A DNA stretch of 64,000 bases, taken from the NCBI RefSeq assembly GCF_027942865.1, contig NC_134508.1, positions 39,119,466 through 39,183,465 on the forward strand. Direction: 5' to 3'. Below the pieces are notes generated by a model. That model saw only the letters and a program-made list of their open reading frames with translations. It was not told the DNA's origin and made no database searches. Both the position numbers and the translations under genes were made by a program. This document shows, piece after piece, positions 11,870 through 54,790 of this stretch (the first letter of the stretch is position 1; every line of letters begins with the position of its first letter). Source of the DNA: Odontesthes bonariensis (taxonomy: Eukaryota > Chordata > Actinopteri > Atheriniformes > Atherinopsidae).

Positions 11870-12569
11870 CTACTTCAACATTTTTTAAATTTTAATTCAA
11901 TCTTTGCTTTAATGAAAATTAATTGTAAATACCTGGCTTTTTGACTTTGGTGTGATTCTGTCTCTATGGATGAGTGCTACTCTGTTAGTCCACTTGGGTC
12001 CAGACTGAAATATTTCTACTATTACAGAATAGATTGCCATCAACTTTGCCATCAAAACATTCCTGGTCCTAAAGCCACTGTGAGTTTATTCACCAATCTG
12101 CATTTCAGTGTTAATCCTTGCAGCGGGCCTGCGTCATCACAGTCAGCTCTCTCTTTATGAGGGACACGTGACATGTCATAACAAATAAATAGAAAACTAC
12201 TTCACCTGTGCATCTGAGAAGAGCTTCTCTACATCCACCTCCAGCAACTAAACACAACACCTACGAACACAACTGAACCACATCTAACAGATGTAAAACA
12301 CTCACTTTGACACACCACACCAAGACCTGTGTTTAATTTTGTGATGAAGATTTCCAGCTTTGTCTCAGACTGGTCAACGCACAGTTCTGGTCTGAGAATT
12401 TACATGCACTCAGAATGTCATTCATGTCAGTAATATCGGGCTTTCAGTGACCTTATTTACCTGTTATTTACCTTTTTCTGTAGCAGAATGAATGTAAAAC
12501 CAACATCTGTAAAGTTTCCATGAAATATTTACATAAGTACAATGTGCTTCTGCACATATAAACAGAGGC

Positions 12570-12770
12570 ACAATCACTACAAGCCCCAGACTGCAGCACG
12601 AGTCTTCATTGTGCAGTCCTACCAGGACACCCAAACAGCTCCAAAGCATGATGCTACCACCACCATGACAAACACTTTACCTTTTACTCATTCAAACAAA
12701 CCTCTGGTCATTGTGGTCAAGCAATCATCTGACTGTAAAACTCTCCTCCAGAAGGCATTTTCTTTGCCAG
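12570..12770. mobile_element. Possible DNA-transposon remnant
   Basis: Phrases such as CCAAAGCATGATGCTACCAC, TTGTGGTCAAGCAATCATCT and CTCTCCTCCAGAAGGCATTT recur in fish transposon-derived repeats as I remember them. No ends or target duplication were found, so this is tentative. Confidence 0.35.
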
Positions 12771-14329
12771 CTGTAAGCTTTAGCCAAGTTTGAAATTAGT
12801 TTTTGGAGGAGGTGAAAACAGCAGACCAAAGCAAAGTGAAACTTCTTGAAATAACGTGCCAAGTGACACGACCCAACTCAGCCAGTGGAGGGAACATAAA
12901 CATGTGTCAAGATGGTGGATTTGGAGTTAAAAGTGTTTATTATAAAGCTAAGGAAACCAAAATCTAAGGGAGTCAGACAATTAAGACAGGAGGTGCAACT
13001 CAAACCAACAAAGAAACAAAACAAAAGAAATCTTTCACAATATTTGAGGGACTTGTCTAATTGCTGAAAGTAAAACAACCTCTTTAAACTAAACTGACTA
13101 TCCCAAACTAAAACACACAAAGGAGAAGCACCACCAAATTCAAACTAAGTATAAGACTAAAGCAAAAAGTGTCTAACTTAGCCTCACAGGCTGTTCAGGG
13201 CTTTAGCGTCTGCAAAACACAAGCTTTTACAGATGGGCCCACAGAGACTCAACAAAATCACAACACTCAAACCTCTCAGGGGGTACAAAGGGGGGCAAGC
13301 TGCATGGAGGGAGGCTGCACCGCTTCCTCCAAGGCCGAGGGCCGTAGCACAAAGATAACTGAAAACCTTTTTTCTTTAACTTGTGATTTTGGAATTTGTA
13401 GCTATTTTTAATCTCATCATTCCTCTCGCAGTCAAACAGGCTCTTTTTATATCTGCACAGAAAAGCTACCAGAAACAACAGGAAGTTAAAAGACATTTTT
13501 AAAAATGTCAGCATACCTGAATTAATGATTTAAGATGGAATTTTTTTTTTTGACTTTCTGTTGATCTCAGAAAACACAAATAAAAAGACATTTGTGAACC
13601 AACTGTTTTATTTTAGTTTAAAGATGCATGTTGTACAATTCTGCCTCTGGGAAACAAAAAACATTAAGGAAACCTTTAAAGTGCAAATCTGACTTGACAT
13701 TTATGAGTGCGATGAACATGTACAAACCTCCAAATGTGGTTTATGGTCTGCATTCAGTTTTGTATAATTTGGTGATCCCTTGATTTAAAAGGCCTAAAAC
13801 TGTCCTGTACATTGGTCATTTGTGTGAGTGGAAGGACTGCATATGCATGTTAACTGGATAAAGCTTCTGAGAAAGCTTTTACATATTACCATGGCAACTT
13901 TAATGCGTCATGGCACATCTGTCAAAATTATAGCTATATAGTAACTAAGTTACTGCACTCCTTCCCTTTAAATGAGAACAATAGCAGGTGATTGCACCTC
14001 TGCAAAGTTGTTTTAGCAGAGAAAGACTTGACCTGAGGAGTTTTACCACTTCAAATTGTTATGCTTTTTATGTGATTTATGCTCTCTGGGATTCAGTTAA
14101 AGTTTCTGTCAGGTGCTCTGATCAGACAGCTAAAGGACCTCAATGATGCATGAAGATACTCCTTACTGAATTATGACTCAGATGCTAAATTAATCAGCAT
14201 AATGAGTTGTTCCCCATCAATATCAGGACAGCTTTAAAAAATTGATCTCAAACTAAATTCTCTAGGACACACTATTCATCCTCTCTGTCATCCACACAAA
14301 TTCCTCTTTATTTGGGTTTAGAGAAGCAC

Positions 14330-14375
<46 letters not shown>
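14330..14375. repeat. (CA)n microsatellite
   Basis: An uninterrupted CA dinucleotide tract of about 23 units. Confidence 0.95.
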
Positions 14376-14378
<3 letters not shown>

Positions 14379-15754
14379 CGAAGGAGACAGATCAGATTCG
14401 TAGCCGGCTGATTAAAAATTAATTTCAGCTATTTTGGAAGACAGAACTCTAAACATTGAGGGGAAACAAGAAGCCCTGCCTCAAAGGTTTCAGTGTTTGT
14501 GATGGGTCTGCTCGGACAAGAAAAGGCTTTTAGAATGTCAAGTCGACAGCAAGCTCAGTCGCTCTGTCCTCTGCACAGAGCTGATGATGAAGGGAGAGCC
14601 CGAGGAGGAACAACTACAACAGACATGTAGGAACATACTGACATGTGCACACACAGAAATACAAAAAAAGCATTGCTAGTTTAACTGAAACTTATGTCTG
14701 TACTATGTAACGATTACAACTCATTAGCTATCTCGTTTTGGCCTCAGTTTGGGCCCTGAATACAGTTTTGTTTTTGGGGGGGGGTTAAGTTATGTTGCAG
14801 TTGACTGTAGTTAACTCTTAAATGAAAAATCAGGCACAAAATCTCTGCATTACAAACAGTGTTTCTCTCTACAATGCAGCAGCTCTAAAGCTGCTGGTTC
14901 TGACTGAAAACTGAAAAAACATTGAAGAAAAAACGTTTATTATTAAAAGCCAGTTTTAAATCATTTTAAAACGAGTGAACAATAGACGAGCAGTGAACTA
15001 TTGTTCGTCACAATAGTTTTGAGAAAATGACTCAAATTGGAAATGATGCAGTTGTACTCACAGAATAACCCACATTTTGTGGGACGTTATTGGAATAACA
15101 TCCACGTGTTTTTGGCTAAGAACGAACATCTGAGGCTTTTCTGTGGATCAAACATGTATTGTTTTCGGGCTGCAAAAGATTCATGGGATATATTCAGCTT
15201 TAGGAAACACAATATTTGTTAGTGGGATACATTCATTGTTGCATTTTATATGCTTTAAAATTGTTAACATGGGACAAAAAGGCTGAATGTGGAGAATTTA
15301 TCACCTGATATCAGATTTTTGCGAAGACGTGAAAAGTGTGACAAAGAAAGAATTTTACACAAGAATAAAAGGAGGCAATTTAAATGTGTTATTATGTGAA
15401 GTATTCAAACAGACCTTGTATATTTTTGCAATCCACACTTCAACTCCATTTAAGAGAAACTTCAGTTTTTTGGTCAAAGTATTTAAAGATCACTTTACCT
15501 CAACAAACTCCAACTTTAAAACGCTGCAGAGGAAGGATTGCATCTATAACAGAAGAGCATGCTTAAAATGAGTAACTTTACTCATCCATGTCTTTACAAT
15601 CGTACTTCTGCTCTTACTCATGTTGAAGACTTAAACATTTCCCACACCTGTGGTTTTAAATTGGCAGCTGGAGAAAAAAAATGTGTATTCTAATAAATAA
15701 AAGAACGCACTAAATAATAAACTGTACTGACAAGAACACAAAATGGAGACAAGC

Positions 15755-18700
15755 TGCTTGTTTCCTATATTCTTTATTAGAGAAGCAAACAAATGAAATA
15801 CACAAACCAAATACCAGCGATCACACATATGCTTGACTTGCACTGCATACTGTACTTTAAGACAGATACACCTCAGAGTGAAGGGTAAACTCAGATCCCG
15901 ACATGCTGATAGGACATACAAGAGGCGAAGCAGCAACAACTTCTTAAAGGCAAAATAAGGCTGACATACACTACTGTGTACGTTTATGTGCTTTATTTGT
16001 TCACTTTTACAAGTATCACAGTTTCCTGTGACTGTTAACGACATTCCATGTTTTATTGTTACGATATTTCCCAACTTCCAAGACTGAGCTGAGATACAAC
16101 TGCGCATTTTATAAAACCAGTACAAAAAAAGATGAAAAGTTGGGTAGAAAAAAAAAGGGGGACTTAAAAGAAACACAGGAGAGGTAACAATTCAGGAAAT
16201 ATGTATCCATACACTCCATGTGTTTCTGTAGGATTTATACTTCGTAATTAATAGTAATTCATCCAAATTATTTATGGAAATAAATCAAGTCATAGTCAGC
16301 CCAAAGAAATTCTAATTTTAAGCACAAACTAAAACTTTATTGCTACTTAAAGTTTTGTAGGAAACAGTTATGTGTAGAGCTACAGATACCTGCTGAGGTT
16401 TGTGTGGACCTCATTAGTCACATGTCTTTACGCCACACTGCTGTTAAAAGCTCAGACAGCTGTGGAAATGATCTAGAAGTCACATTTTTAAATAAGGCGG
16501 CAGACAGCAAAAAGTGGTTCACGCTATACCTGATTCCAAATCAGAAGTTTGACTTCCGTCTGTTCTCCAGTGATTCCGACTTAATTCCTGACAGCAGCAG
16601 AGTAATGACACCGTCAGCACCTAACAGATCATGCATCTAATTCAATAACAATAAGGCTCCATTATTTTCAATATTTGCCTTTTTTCTACGGCATCACTCA
16701 AGATAACAACACACACACAGAAACCCAGTGCATTCGGAGATAAATGGATGATGCAGAAAGAAAAATCCCTTAAGCTTTGCTTGTCACACAGATCTGAAAA
16801 TGATCTGTGCTCATGAGCTGTCGTGTTACAGAAATCCCGGACTCCACGGATTCATTTATTACAGCATTCTGTTATAAGCCATGCGGTTTCTCTCCTTCAT
16901 CACACACCCATTCTGACTCGTCATCAATTTATAACTGCTCGAAACCTAAAGCGATAACTAATCAAAAGTGTCTCAGTTTGAGATGGAACACTTCGGTACA
17001 TCAGTTGAAACACACAAGCCTCATATATACAGACGTGTTACTGAACTATCTACAGTAGTTTCTCATCACCGCTGTCATTATTTTACACCCCTGAGGAGTT
17101 TTATGACCTGAGAAGCTCGTTTTCTCTTTGACACAGTGATCAGCTGTCTCCAGTCTGCCTGTGTCACCACTAGACCTACGTAAAAAAATAGGCATTGTCC
17201 CTTTTTATGCTTTGTGCTAAATGAAAACCAGATATGTCAGAAGCGCTGGAAAACACGAGCGACCGAGGCGCTTTGAGGAATGTTTGAAGTAAAGTTGGAT
17301 CGGACCTGGGTCACCGCTGTGCCAGGTCAAAAATATAAATCCAGGAAGTAAAAAGCTTTGTTGAATCTCTTCCGTAAATCCAGGTCTTTTTTTTTTTTTT
17401 TTTTTTTAAAGCTTGCTTGGGAAGAGAAACATATGCTGGACACCGAATGAAAAAATTTAAAAAATACTCCAAATCAAACACTTTGAAGGGCACACATGGT
17501 TAAAAGAAGGCAAAACTGATAAAAAGTCATTGAATTCCCTTAAAAACATTTAGATACATTCAACAATCAGATTAAAATTCTAACTATGAACTCCAAATTA
17601 CGTGTATATAACACATTCAAACCCACGTCTGTATTCTAAGACCAGCGGATCCCAAACCTTTTGCTATTTAATGCGGCCGTGTTTTTTATTGAGAACAAAT
17701 CAAGTTGACCAAAAAGTAACTAAGTTGAAAAAAAACAAGGGGAAACACTTCACTTTGCTTCCATCTCTCCACATCTAACATTTTACACACTAAAATGATG
17801 TAAGAGTAAATAAATCTGGTGTTTCTCCTCCTGATGGGTCTGTAAAACACATAGAGTAAAATAATTTAGTAATGACAGATTAGTAAAAGTAAGAATTGTT
17901 GACAAATGGCGTAAAAAAAATGCCCTTAAATACTGATAAGAGTGCTACATAAAGTTTTAAGTAGCAAATTAGATTCTGTCATTATTGATCATCTAACGCC
18001 CCTTCAGATTTATCTTTAGGGCCACAGGTTGGGAAAACCTCTGTGAAGCAACACCTGATCAGAACACAAACAGAAAATTCAGACACAGTTACACAAGAAC
18101 TAAATTTTCACCTCGTCTACTGCACTGCAATCTATGCATCGTAAACGTTTCTCTGTAATAAGTCCTGTTGAGAATTTGGTTTAAATCAGACCATTTGGAT
18201 GCAAAAGGTTAAAGATAACGACATCATAATCATATAAAATGAAGTAGCATCCCCCCACAGGGTCATTGAGGTGCTCTAAAAACATCTTTCTGCCTCTTTA
18301 CCAAGCTGTTTCTGCAATTTGTCTCATTGTAGAAGCAGGACTTGATCTTTTTCTCTTTTTTCTAAGTTGGAAGAGTTTTCGATGTGCCACGACAACAAAG
18401 ACGACATTCAGCACTAAGTTTATGCAAAAATCAAAAGAAAAAGCTCAGAGCAGCGCTTCTGTCACGTGGCAGATCAAGTGAAAGATAAAAATGAATCCTG
18501 CCGCCTCTGCTTCAACATTCAGTGGGACTGGTTGTAAAGGCCTGGCCTCACACCCTTTTTAAACCTAATGAAAATATCAAAGCTGCGTCTGAGGAGGCCG
18601 TCCTGTGCTTGTGTGTGCTTTGTCCTCCAAAAAGCGCTGGTTGATCCTCTTCTAGATTTTAACAGTCTGGAGAGGAAACACTGGAAAGTTTAGCAGCATT

Positions 18701-19166
18701 GTAGTTTTTCAACAATGACAGAAAACACTTAAGCAAAGACAAGTACCAAAGAAGAAGAATCTGCAGTTTCAGTGAGACTGTACCAAACAAACCGTGTTTA
18801 AGACAAACGTTTGCCAGCTGGAGAAAAGCAGAAAGAAACTCGCAGATCCAGATCAGCAAAAATTAAACTTTCCTCAATCGTCATTTCCTAATTTGTTAAA
18901 ACTAGAAATGCAAATACAAAATTACACCTCACATCAAATAGACAATAACACAGAGCTCTTTGGAGGTTCTTCTAAATATCAAGTTCCAAGTCAGCAGTTT
19001 GACATCCAAAGTGAGAATGACTACACATGTTCAGATAGTTCTGTAAATGTTACATCCAGCAGGATGATGCCATGGTCGGGCTGATGAATTTTCAGCACGC
19101 TGCGGTATGAAAACATGAGATGAAACATCCTGTTGCCGTACTGTAACGAGCTCCACAGATTCCTTC
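15755..19166 (-). other. stk4: Probable stk4 3' UTR
   Basis: Downstream of the stk4 stop there is no further coding sequence, and the first convincing poly(A) site on the minus strand is AATAAA at 15773-15778 followed by a T/GT-rich stretch (CCATTTTGTGTTCTTGTC). That gives a 3' UTR of about 3.4 kb. A 21-base T run lies at 17387-17407. A 181-codon minus frame at 15631-16176 has no domain and crosses the proposed site; it is probably chance. Confidence 0.4.
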
Positions 19167-48935
<29,769 letters not shown>

Positions 48936-49190
48936 TTTATCTCCGTCCAGCACACTCGGACTTCTCTGAATCAGGTTTGGGGTCAAACTTGAACCAAAGT
49001 GGTCACGTCAAGTAGTCACACGATGCTAACAGTAGCGGGTAGCGGGTAACCGCCTGCTAGCTCGCTAGCAGCAGCTAACCCCGCTGTTTCACAGCAGCGT
49101 CCCGGCGGACGGTACTGCTGATGCTCGGTAGCCGTGAAAAAAAACACAACGTCTTTTAATCATTCTGTAAAACTGAGTTAACACAGAGAA
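48936..49190 (-). promoter_or_regulatory. stk4: stk4 5' UTR and likely promoter region
   Basis: GC-richer than the flanking sequence, with several CpGs and the palindrome CTAGCTCGCTAG near 49060. No TATA box was seen. The transcription start is not determined. Confidence 0.3.
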
Positions 49191-49196
49191 CAAGCG

Positions 49197-49295
49197 TCAA
49201 TCGGCTGTGGTATCCTCGCCGTAGGGTACATCCTCTTCCCGTGTATGGACAACTTTAGACGCCTTTGACAGAGCGTTTGGCAGCCGCTGTGACAT
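49197..49295 (-). CDS. Unrecognised 32-codon frame between cox6c and stk4
   Basis: The frame starts MSQRLPNALSKASKVVHTRE and ends YGEDTTAD. A strong acceptor-like sequence (CTTCACTTCCTGGTTTTCTCAG spread over 22 bases) ends 4 bases before the ATG, so this could be the last exon of a small gene, an stk4 5' UTR exon with an upstream frame, or chance. I do not recognise the product. Confidence 0.25.
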   Translation of the reverse strand: MSQRLPNALSKASKVVHTREEDVPYGEDTTAD

Positions 49296-49859
49296 CCACC
49301 TGAGAAAACCAGGAAGTGAAGCGAGAAGCAGGCAGGAAGGCGGTGCAAACAAAGGCTGCAGTGTAGGACACCAGCAGCAGGGGGCGCCACGTACACGGAT
49401 ATAAATTACATTAGATTGAATAAAGAAAATTGTTTCCATTATTAGACCGTGGGATATTAAATAGGGTATAATTTTCTTGACCAAAACCTGGAAGGAAATT
49501 GATTCTTAAATCAACAGGTAAACATCAAATTTGACCAATATAAGTATCTAAAATGTGGAGATTTATCAGTTTACACACTTAACCGATGGTAAATTTGACA
49601 TGAATTTAAACACAAAAAGGGAAGAATAAAGATACAATTTATTTTGCTGAATAGATTTAAAAGTAGTTTAAAACAAGAATTTAAAATTCTCTATAATCAG
49701 TCTTGCTGAAAAAGTTACATTTGACGGTACAAGTACAATGTAAATGCTAATTAATTATCAGTAAACTAAGATATGCCGACATAGTTCATACTGATAACAC
49801 GAGATGTGGTGTGACTAGAAGCTTCCTGTTTATAAGAATCACAGAGACAGAAAGACTCA
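49296..49859. other. Intergenic stretch between stk4 and cox6c
   Basis: AT-rich sequence without a recognisable gene or repeat, ending at the cox6c poly(A) site. Confidence 0.5.
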
Positions 49860-49987
49860 CATTAATAGAATAGTTTATTTTTATTTAGAGGAACACATAG
49901 CATAATGATGTTCACATCTGATCAGTAAACATCAAAGGGGGCAAGAAGGAACCATCTTCAGACCAGGAATGAATGACAGGACAGCAG
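49860..49987 (-). other. cox6c: cox6c 3' UTR exon with poly(A) signals
   Basis: An acceptor TCTTTACCAG precedes a non-coding exon that ends near two overlapping AATAAA signals (49874-49879 and 49880-49885). The preceding exon has a consensus GTGAGT donor 7 bases after the stop codon, so the 3' UTR is interrupted by a short intron. Confidence 0.6.
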
Positions 49988-50108
49988 CTGGTAAAGAGAA
50001 ACATGCACATATTAGCCACAGATCAAGATGGTTCCACAATGAATTATACTGAAGCTTGATATTACAATTAGCATGTCGTTGTGGTCCAATAAAATACTCA
50101 CAGTGGCA

Positions 50109-50234
50109 TTATTCCCCAGAGGGCCGCACGCTCTCAAAGATGCCTGCTTCCCTCATGGAGTTGAACTCTTTAACACTGTCGTAATGCTTGTAGAAATCAG
50201 CATAGGCCTGCTTCCTGGGCTCTGTCACCGAGTA
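50109..50234 (-). CDS. cox6c: cox6c last coding exon
   Basis: Encodes [20 protein letters not shown] to [12 protein letters not shown] with TAA at 50109-50111. The acceptor is GCTTCCTACAG. Confidence 0.96.
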   Translation of the reverse strand, partial: YSVTEPRKQAYADFYKHYDSVKEFNSMREAGIFESVRPSGE

Positions 50235-51303
50235 CTGTAGGAAGCAGAAGAGGTGTCAGCTTACACACAAATTTAACCTAAACCTGAAAATAAATTCTGA
50301 CATTTTTAAGACAAAATGTTAGCTTTAAAGCTTCAAATGCTGATCTGAAATGCATTCATATTTTATACTGAAGTATAGATTAATTCAGTATATGAAAAAC
50401 TTAAATTTCGTGGTCTGACATTAAATATAATCCTGCAAAGTAGTAAGATAGACCAGAAATGCTTTCCTGAACCAAAAGGTCTAATTAGCTGCTATGAGAG
50501 AATAGAGGAAGCGGGGTCTACTGGGTCTGCCACATATGACTAGGTTTAGTTTTCACCATTTTGTCTTTACAGTAGCTTTATCAGATCATACATAAAGCAG
50601 ATTTTTAGTATTTCTTTTTAGTATTTACTGAAGTTTGTGTTTATTTCTTTGTGTTTTGTCTGAGCGGTTTAAGAAATGTTTATGTAGTTTTGATGGTGAA
50701 CACATGAGCCCTATTTCTCTTGTTTATTTGGCATCCTTGTTTCATAAGAGTGACCTTTGAGCTCACAGCTTTACTTTAGCTGAGAAGGGTTAAAACAATA
50801 TTTTATTTCATAGTGACATTCATTTTAGCTGGTTGAGGAGTCTTTTTTTAAACTATGAAAAACAATTCTAACCATGAAATCAGGCTGAATGGATACACCA
50901 AAAAGCCTTGAATGTAAAAAGGATTTCTAGAAAAAAACTCAAGTGTCTATGATATTCAGGGCATAACATGAATGATAACTGATTTTTATTTTAGTTGTGC
51001 TCCCCGCTTACGAACCAATAAAAATATTTACAATGTTTTTACTCAACGTATAGAGATGCATTAGTACTTGTAAACCATCACATTTCAACTATTTCTTTTC
51101 AAATAGTTGCCGAGCTGAACACTTTGAAGAGTTGTTCATGAATATCAATAGCACAAATCAGAGCTGGGGCTGTAGCTGTGGATGTGTCCTGCTCTCACCT
51201 TGAATGCTATTGCAGCAACAAAAGACAGAGTGAATGCAATGGGCAGGTGAAACCTCAGACGCTTTGCCAGCAAACCCCTCATTACTGGCTTTGGCAGAGA
51301 CAT
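50109..51303 (-). CDS. cox6c: Cytochrome c oxidase subunit 6C, complete coding region, two coding exons
   Basis: The two exons encode 76 residues (human 75). COX6C is a small nuclear-encoded subunit of mitochondrial complex IV, held in the inner membrane by one helix. [20 protein letters not shown] is the basic matrix-side start; [13 protein letters not shown] is the membrane segment (about residues 22-34); [20 protein letters not shown] and the end [12 protein letters not shown] are the conserved intermembrane tail. There is no cleaved presequence, as in the mammalian protein. The intron falls after Lys35 in phase 0. A non-coding first exon lies near 52516-52590. The gene is intact and looks functional. 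Confidence 0.96.
51199..51303 (-). CDS. cox6c: cox6c first coding exon
   Basis: ATG at 51303 lies 10 bases after the acceptor ACACAG; the exon encodes 35 residues including the membrane helix and ends AAG before the donor GTGAGA. Confidence 0.96.
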
Positions 51304-52515
51304 GGTGGATAACCTGTGTGAAAACAAACAAACAAAAAAAAAAATCAACTTTTATGATGGCCCAATAGGGCCGCTACTAATAATAACTTTATTTACAGAT
51401 TAACCTCCCAGTTATCCTCTCAATAAACAATAGTTTATCTCTGTAATGTGAGGAACAAGTAAACAGTGGACCTACAAAGTCCGGTGGCAGCAGACAGGAA
51501 TACCAGTGCCCATGTTAACTGGTGCTCCATGTCCTAATATATTAAAAATGATCTAAGGTAATGTTGTGATGATCAGCAAATCAATGCATCTTTCACTATC
51601 CAAAAACATACATTTACAGTCACCTACACACCCCGGAGCCCATTCAGCTCCACTGAGACTGCACGTTTAAAAGTTTCCCCGATTGTCTATTAACATCAAA
51701 CTGTGGAAGTTGCTTTTCATTCCTAATCTCAAATAGTTCTCTCAAAAATTGGTGCTCATTTCATACTAGAATCCACTCGAGCTCAGCAAAGACAAAGTGT
51801 CAATTAAATCACACATATTACGAACTAAAAAAAAACACTATTCATCCAACAAGGGTTACTGAACTCTTTCTGCTGAAGTGTCATGTTAGAGATTTGGTTA
51901 AACGGGAATTAATTTATGCACAATAACTCAAGGCAGATCGCCACCATGCATGGTTGCCAAGTCAGGTAATCAGGTCAGCTATCATATTGTGTGACCCTTC
52001 TGTGACAGCTTCAAAATCACTACTAAAAACGAGTCACATTTTTACACTGAGATGCACACTTTGAAGATAGGTAAATATATAATCTACAACGCGCAATAAC
52101 GAGGACGACCAGAAAATAGAGTCATGTTGTACGGCTCCAGCATAGGGTCAAAGTGCAGTTAGCTAGCGCAACACCCGGTTCAACATAAGACAGGCGCTGC
52201 TTTATTTTTTTTAATAACTTGTTTCATTAGAGATCAAATTCGTCCAACATGTATAAGAAACATTAATGTTTTAGCAAACTGATAATATGACCCGCGGGAC
52301 TTTCGATTAGCAATTAGCTAAATGTAGACTGTGGATGAGCTAGCGTTAGCTCGGTCAATAAGAGCCATCAGCTAACCTGACCGTGGCGCGAGTGAAAAGC
52401 AGCAATTTTATGTGAGATTTGATAAATCCAGGTGTTGTTATTAACATAAAAAGGCAACAGGTTATAAAAAAATAACACACAAAGTTAAATCGTTTATATT
52501 TTTCGAAATACTCAC

Positions 52516-52600
52516 AAGTACGATTCACGACCTTCACAAAACCGCTAACACACTTCAGCTCTGTTTCACCCTTTACCGGAAGAGTCTATATGGGAGCCAC
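52516..52600 (-). promoter_or_regulatory. cox6c: cox6c non-coding first exon and core promoter
   Basis: A consensus donor GTGAGT follows CGTGAATCGTACTT at 52516. ACCGGAAG at 52575-52582 is an ETS/GABPA (NRF-2) type site, common at start sites of mitochondrial genes. The start of transcription is inferred. Confidence 0.45.
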
Positions 52601-53724
52601 GAAGGGACAAAATTACCCGGGGAAAAAAAGCGAAGACGGCAAGGACAGTCGATGTCATGGAAAAAGAAGACTCTTCCACAATAAATAAATACTTCACCCT
52701 CTCCATATTCTGGTAAAACGTCAATGTATTTATCTTCCAACGTATTCACGATAAATTATTCCCTTTATTCAATTGGTGCTACATGTATTAATCTAATTTG
52801 GTTGTCCTCTGAAAAATATGTCAATGAATTAGTAATTATCCAAACTAAAACCTTTATTTTCAATGTTAACAATTCGGAACAAATTCTACATTGATATGAT
52901 CTCGTACATAAAAGCAGAAGGTTTTTGTTTTTTTGTCACAGTATGTCATAGTTCTATATGAAAGTCAGGCAACTAATTCTGTTACATGTATTGTGAAAAA
53001 TTTATCCGTTTATGGGTGTTTAATGTATCTGAAGGCTTAATTTGAAGTATAATTTTCAGAAAATTGTTACTTTAGCTGGGTATTACATAGACAGTAATGC
53101 TTTCAGTTTGCTACAAGCAAACTGGATATTTTGTAGTGCCATAATCTGGCTACAAGAGGGAGGCAGAGTAACACTTTTTGCAAATTTAAAAAAGGACATT
53201 CAATCTAAGCTTACAACATATCAGCAGTATATTGACAATAAAACCTCTGTTGATTAATATTGCAAATTATAAGTTAATTTAATTTGTTTAATTTGTTAAT
53301 ACTGTCAAATATATTTTATGTATTTTTTTAATGAAATCATATTTGAGTTTGCCATTTAGTCTCCTCAGTTTAAAACAGATACTAATTATCATCATTCGGT
53401 TTTTGTACAAATTCAAGTGCAGAAAAAGTAGGATTTTGAGAAAATGCAACTTAAAAGGAAAAATCTAACAAATAAAAAGTTATTTTTCTTAATATCTCTA
53501 GTTGTTGTAGGTTGTAGTTTAATTTATTGAACTGGATCTTTAAAAGTTCTTAATTTGTATGATGTTGAGCAAAATCAATAAAATTCAACCCTTAGACTCA
53601 AAAACAGTGTCTATTACAGGATCAACACAGTCTGACATGCATGATCACTCTCCTCTCATTCCTATGATCAACTTTGAGAAACTAATTAGACTAACATTTG
53701 TATTTTGAATTGTGGGAGAAACCA
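52601..53724. other. Intergenic, nothing recognised
   Basis: Very AT-rich. A 71-codon plus frame at 53042-53257 has no domain or family resemblance that I can name. Confidence 0.5.
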
Positions 53725-53845
53725 GAGGTGGAAAACATGCATACATACTCCACAAAGAAAGACTGCTCAAGGTTTGAATCATAAACCTGACTGCTGTGAG
53801 GCAACAGTGCTGACGCCCAGATCCCCATGCCACCTCACACTGACC
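53725..53845 (-). mobile_element. SINE head fragment
   Basis: Reverse of the tRNA-like head of the SINE seen at 27990-28317: GTGAGGCAACAGTGCTGACG and the phrase ACATACTCCACAAAGAAAG correspond to its first 120 bases. It is diverged. Confidence 0.6.
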
Positions 53846-54639
53846 ATGGCAAATTATAAAGAACGCATATAATAACTGGACCTTTCAAATATTATGATGT
53901 GTGCATATAAAGCTGTAGTGGTATCGTCGCTGCCCTCAGTGCTTTCATCCCCGTCAGAGGACGCCTCCAAGTAGAAATCTTTCGCATCAAGTTTGATATT
54001 AAATTTCAGAGAAATTTTGACACGTCATGCTGAGAATCCACATTGTATAACATGTTTTATTGTACAAAATACTGTTTATAATGCTATGGGAGGTTTCTCT
54101 GCACATATGCATATAACAGCAAAAACAAGGTTAACGCTGAAAAGTAAAAATCGTTAACATCTGTTGTTTTTTAACCCTGCAGATGTATTTAGGAGAACTG
54201 AATGCATGGTGTCCACCCAAATATATAATATTTGCTTTCTTGGATCATGAGCCTCGACATGTGTAAATCCTCATTGTGTAAATCCTTGTACATGCTGAAG
54301 ATGGCTTCCCTCACAACTGGAGTTCTTGCTTGGCTTGCAGACTTCATGTTGTCAAAAAGTCATGAAAATAAGACTGTATTCAGTAGACAAAGTAAAAACT
54401 GGCTTTGTTTGCAGTTGGAGATGTCCTGTCAACAGTTTTATAAGCATCTCTTGTATTACTGAAGTCTGTAGGCAAAGTACCTTCTGGATAACTTTGAATT
54501 TGTAATTGCTTTACCTTTAGTGACCACTGGGAAACATTAACAGCGAAGCCTCCATTATACTTGGAACAGTGGTCATTGTGCAAACTGATTGTGACATAGA
54601 CGGCGGGCCACAAGGCAGGTTTAAAAAATATTATTTAAT
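53846..54639. other. Intergenic, nothing recognised
   Basis: Short frames only; no domain or repeat named. Confidence 0.45.
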
Positions 54640-54790
54640 TTATAGGATCATACAAGACACACAAACATGCACACTCACTCCGAGGGACAATTTAGAGTCA
54701 CCAATTCACCTAACGTGCATGTTTTTGGATGGTGGGAGGAAGCCCAGAGAGAGAATCCATGAATACACAGGGAGAACATGCAAACTCCAA
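54640..54790 (-). mobile_element. SINE body fragment
   Basis: Reverse of the body of the same SINE family: CCTAACGTGCATGTTTTTGG, ATGGTGGGAGGAAGCC and GGAGAACATGCAAACTCCAA. It runs directly into the duplicated angiopoietin exon without spacer. Confidence 0.75.

Larger units (their letters stand above)
11887..15754. other. Intergenic between kcns1 and stk4 3' ends
   Basis: No gene is recognised on either strand; frames are short and lack domains. It contains a possible transposon remnant (12570-12770) and a CA microsatellite. Confidence 0.5.

Noticed and set aside
15631..16176. 181-codon minus-strand frame, the longest without a named domain
   Set aside because: Rich in Phe/Leu/Cys as expected from translating AT-rich DNA, has no domain, and lies around the probable stk4 poly(A) site.
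53042..53257. 71-codon plus frame downstream of cox6c
   Set aside because: Isolated, AT-driven composition, no promoter, splice or domain evidence.
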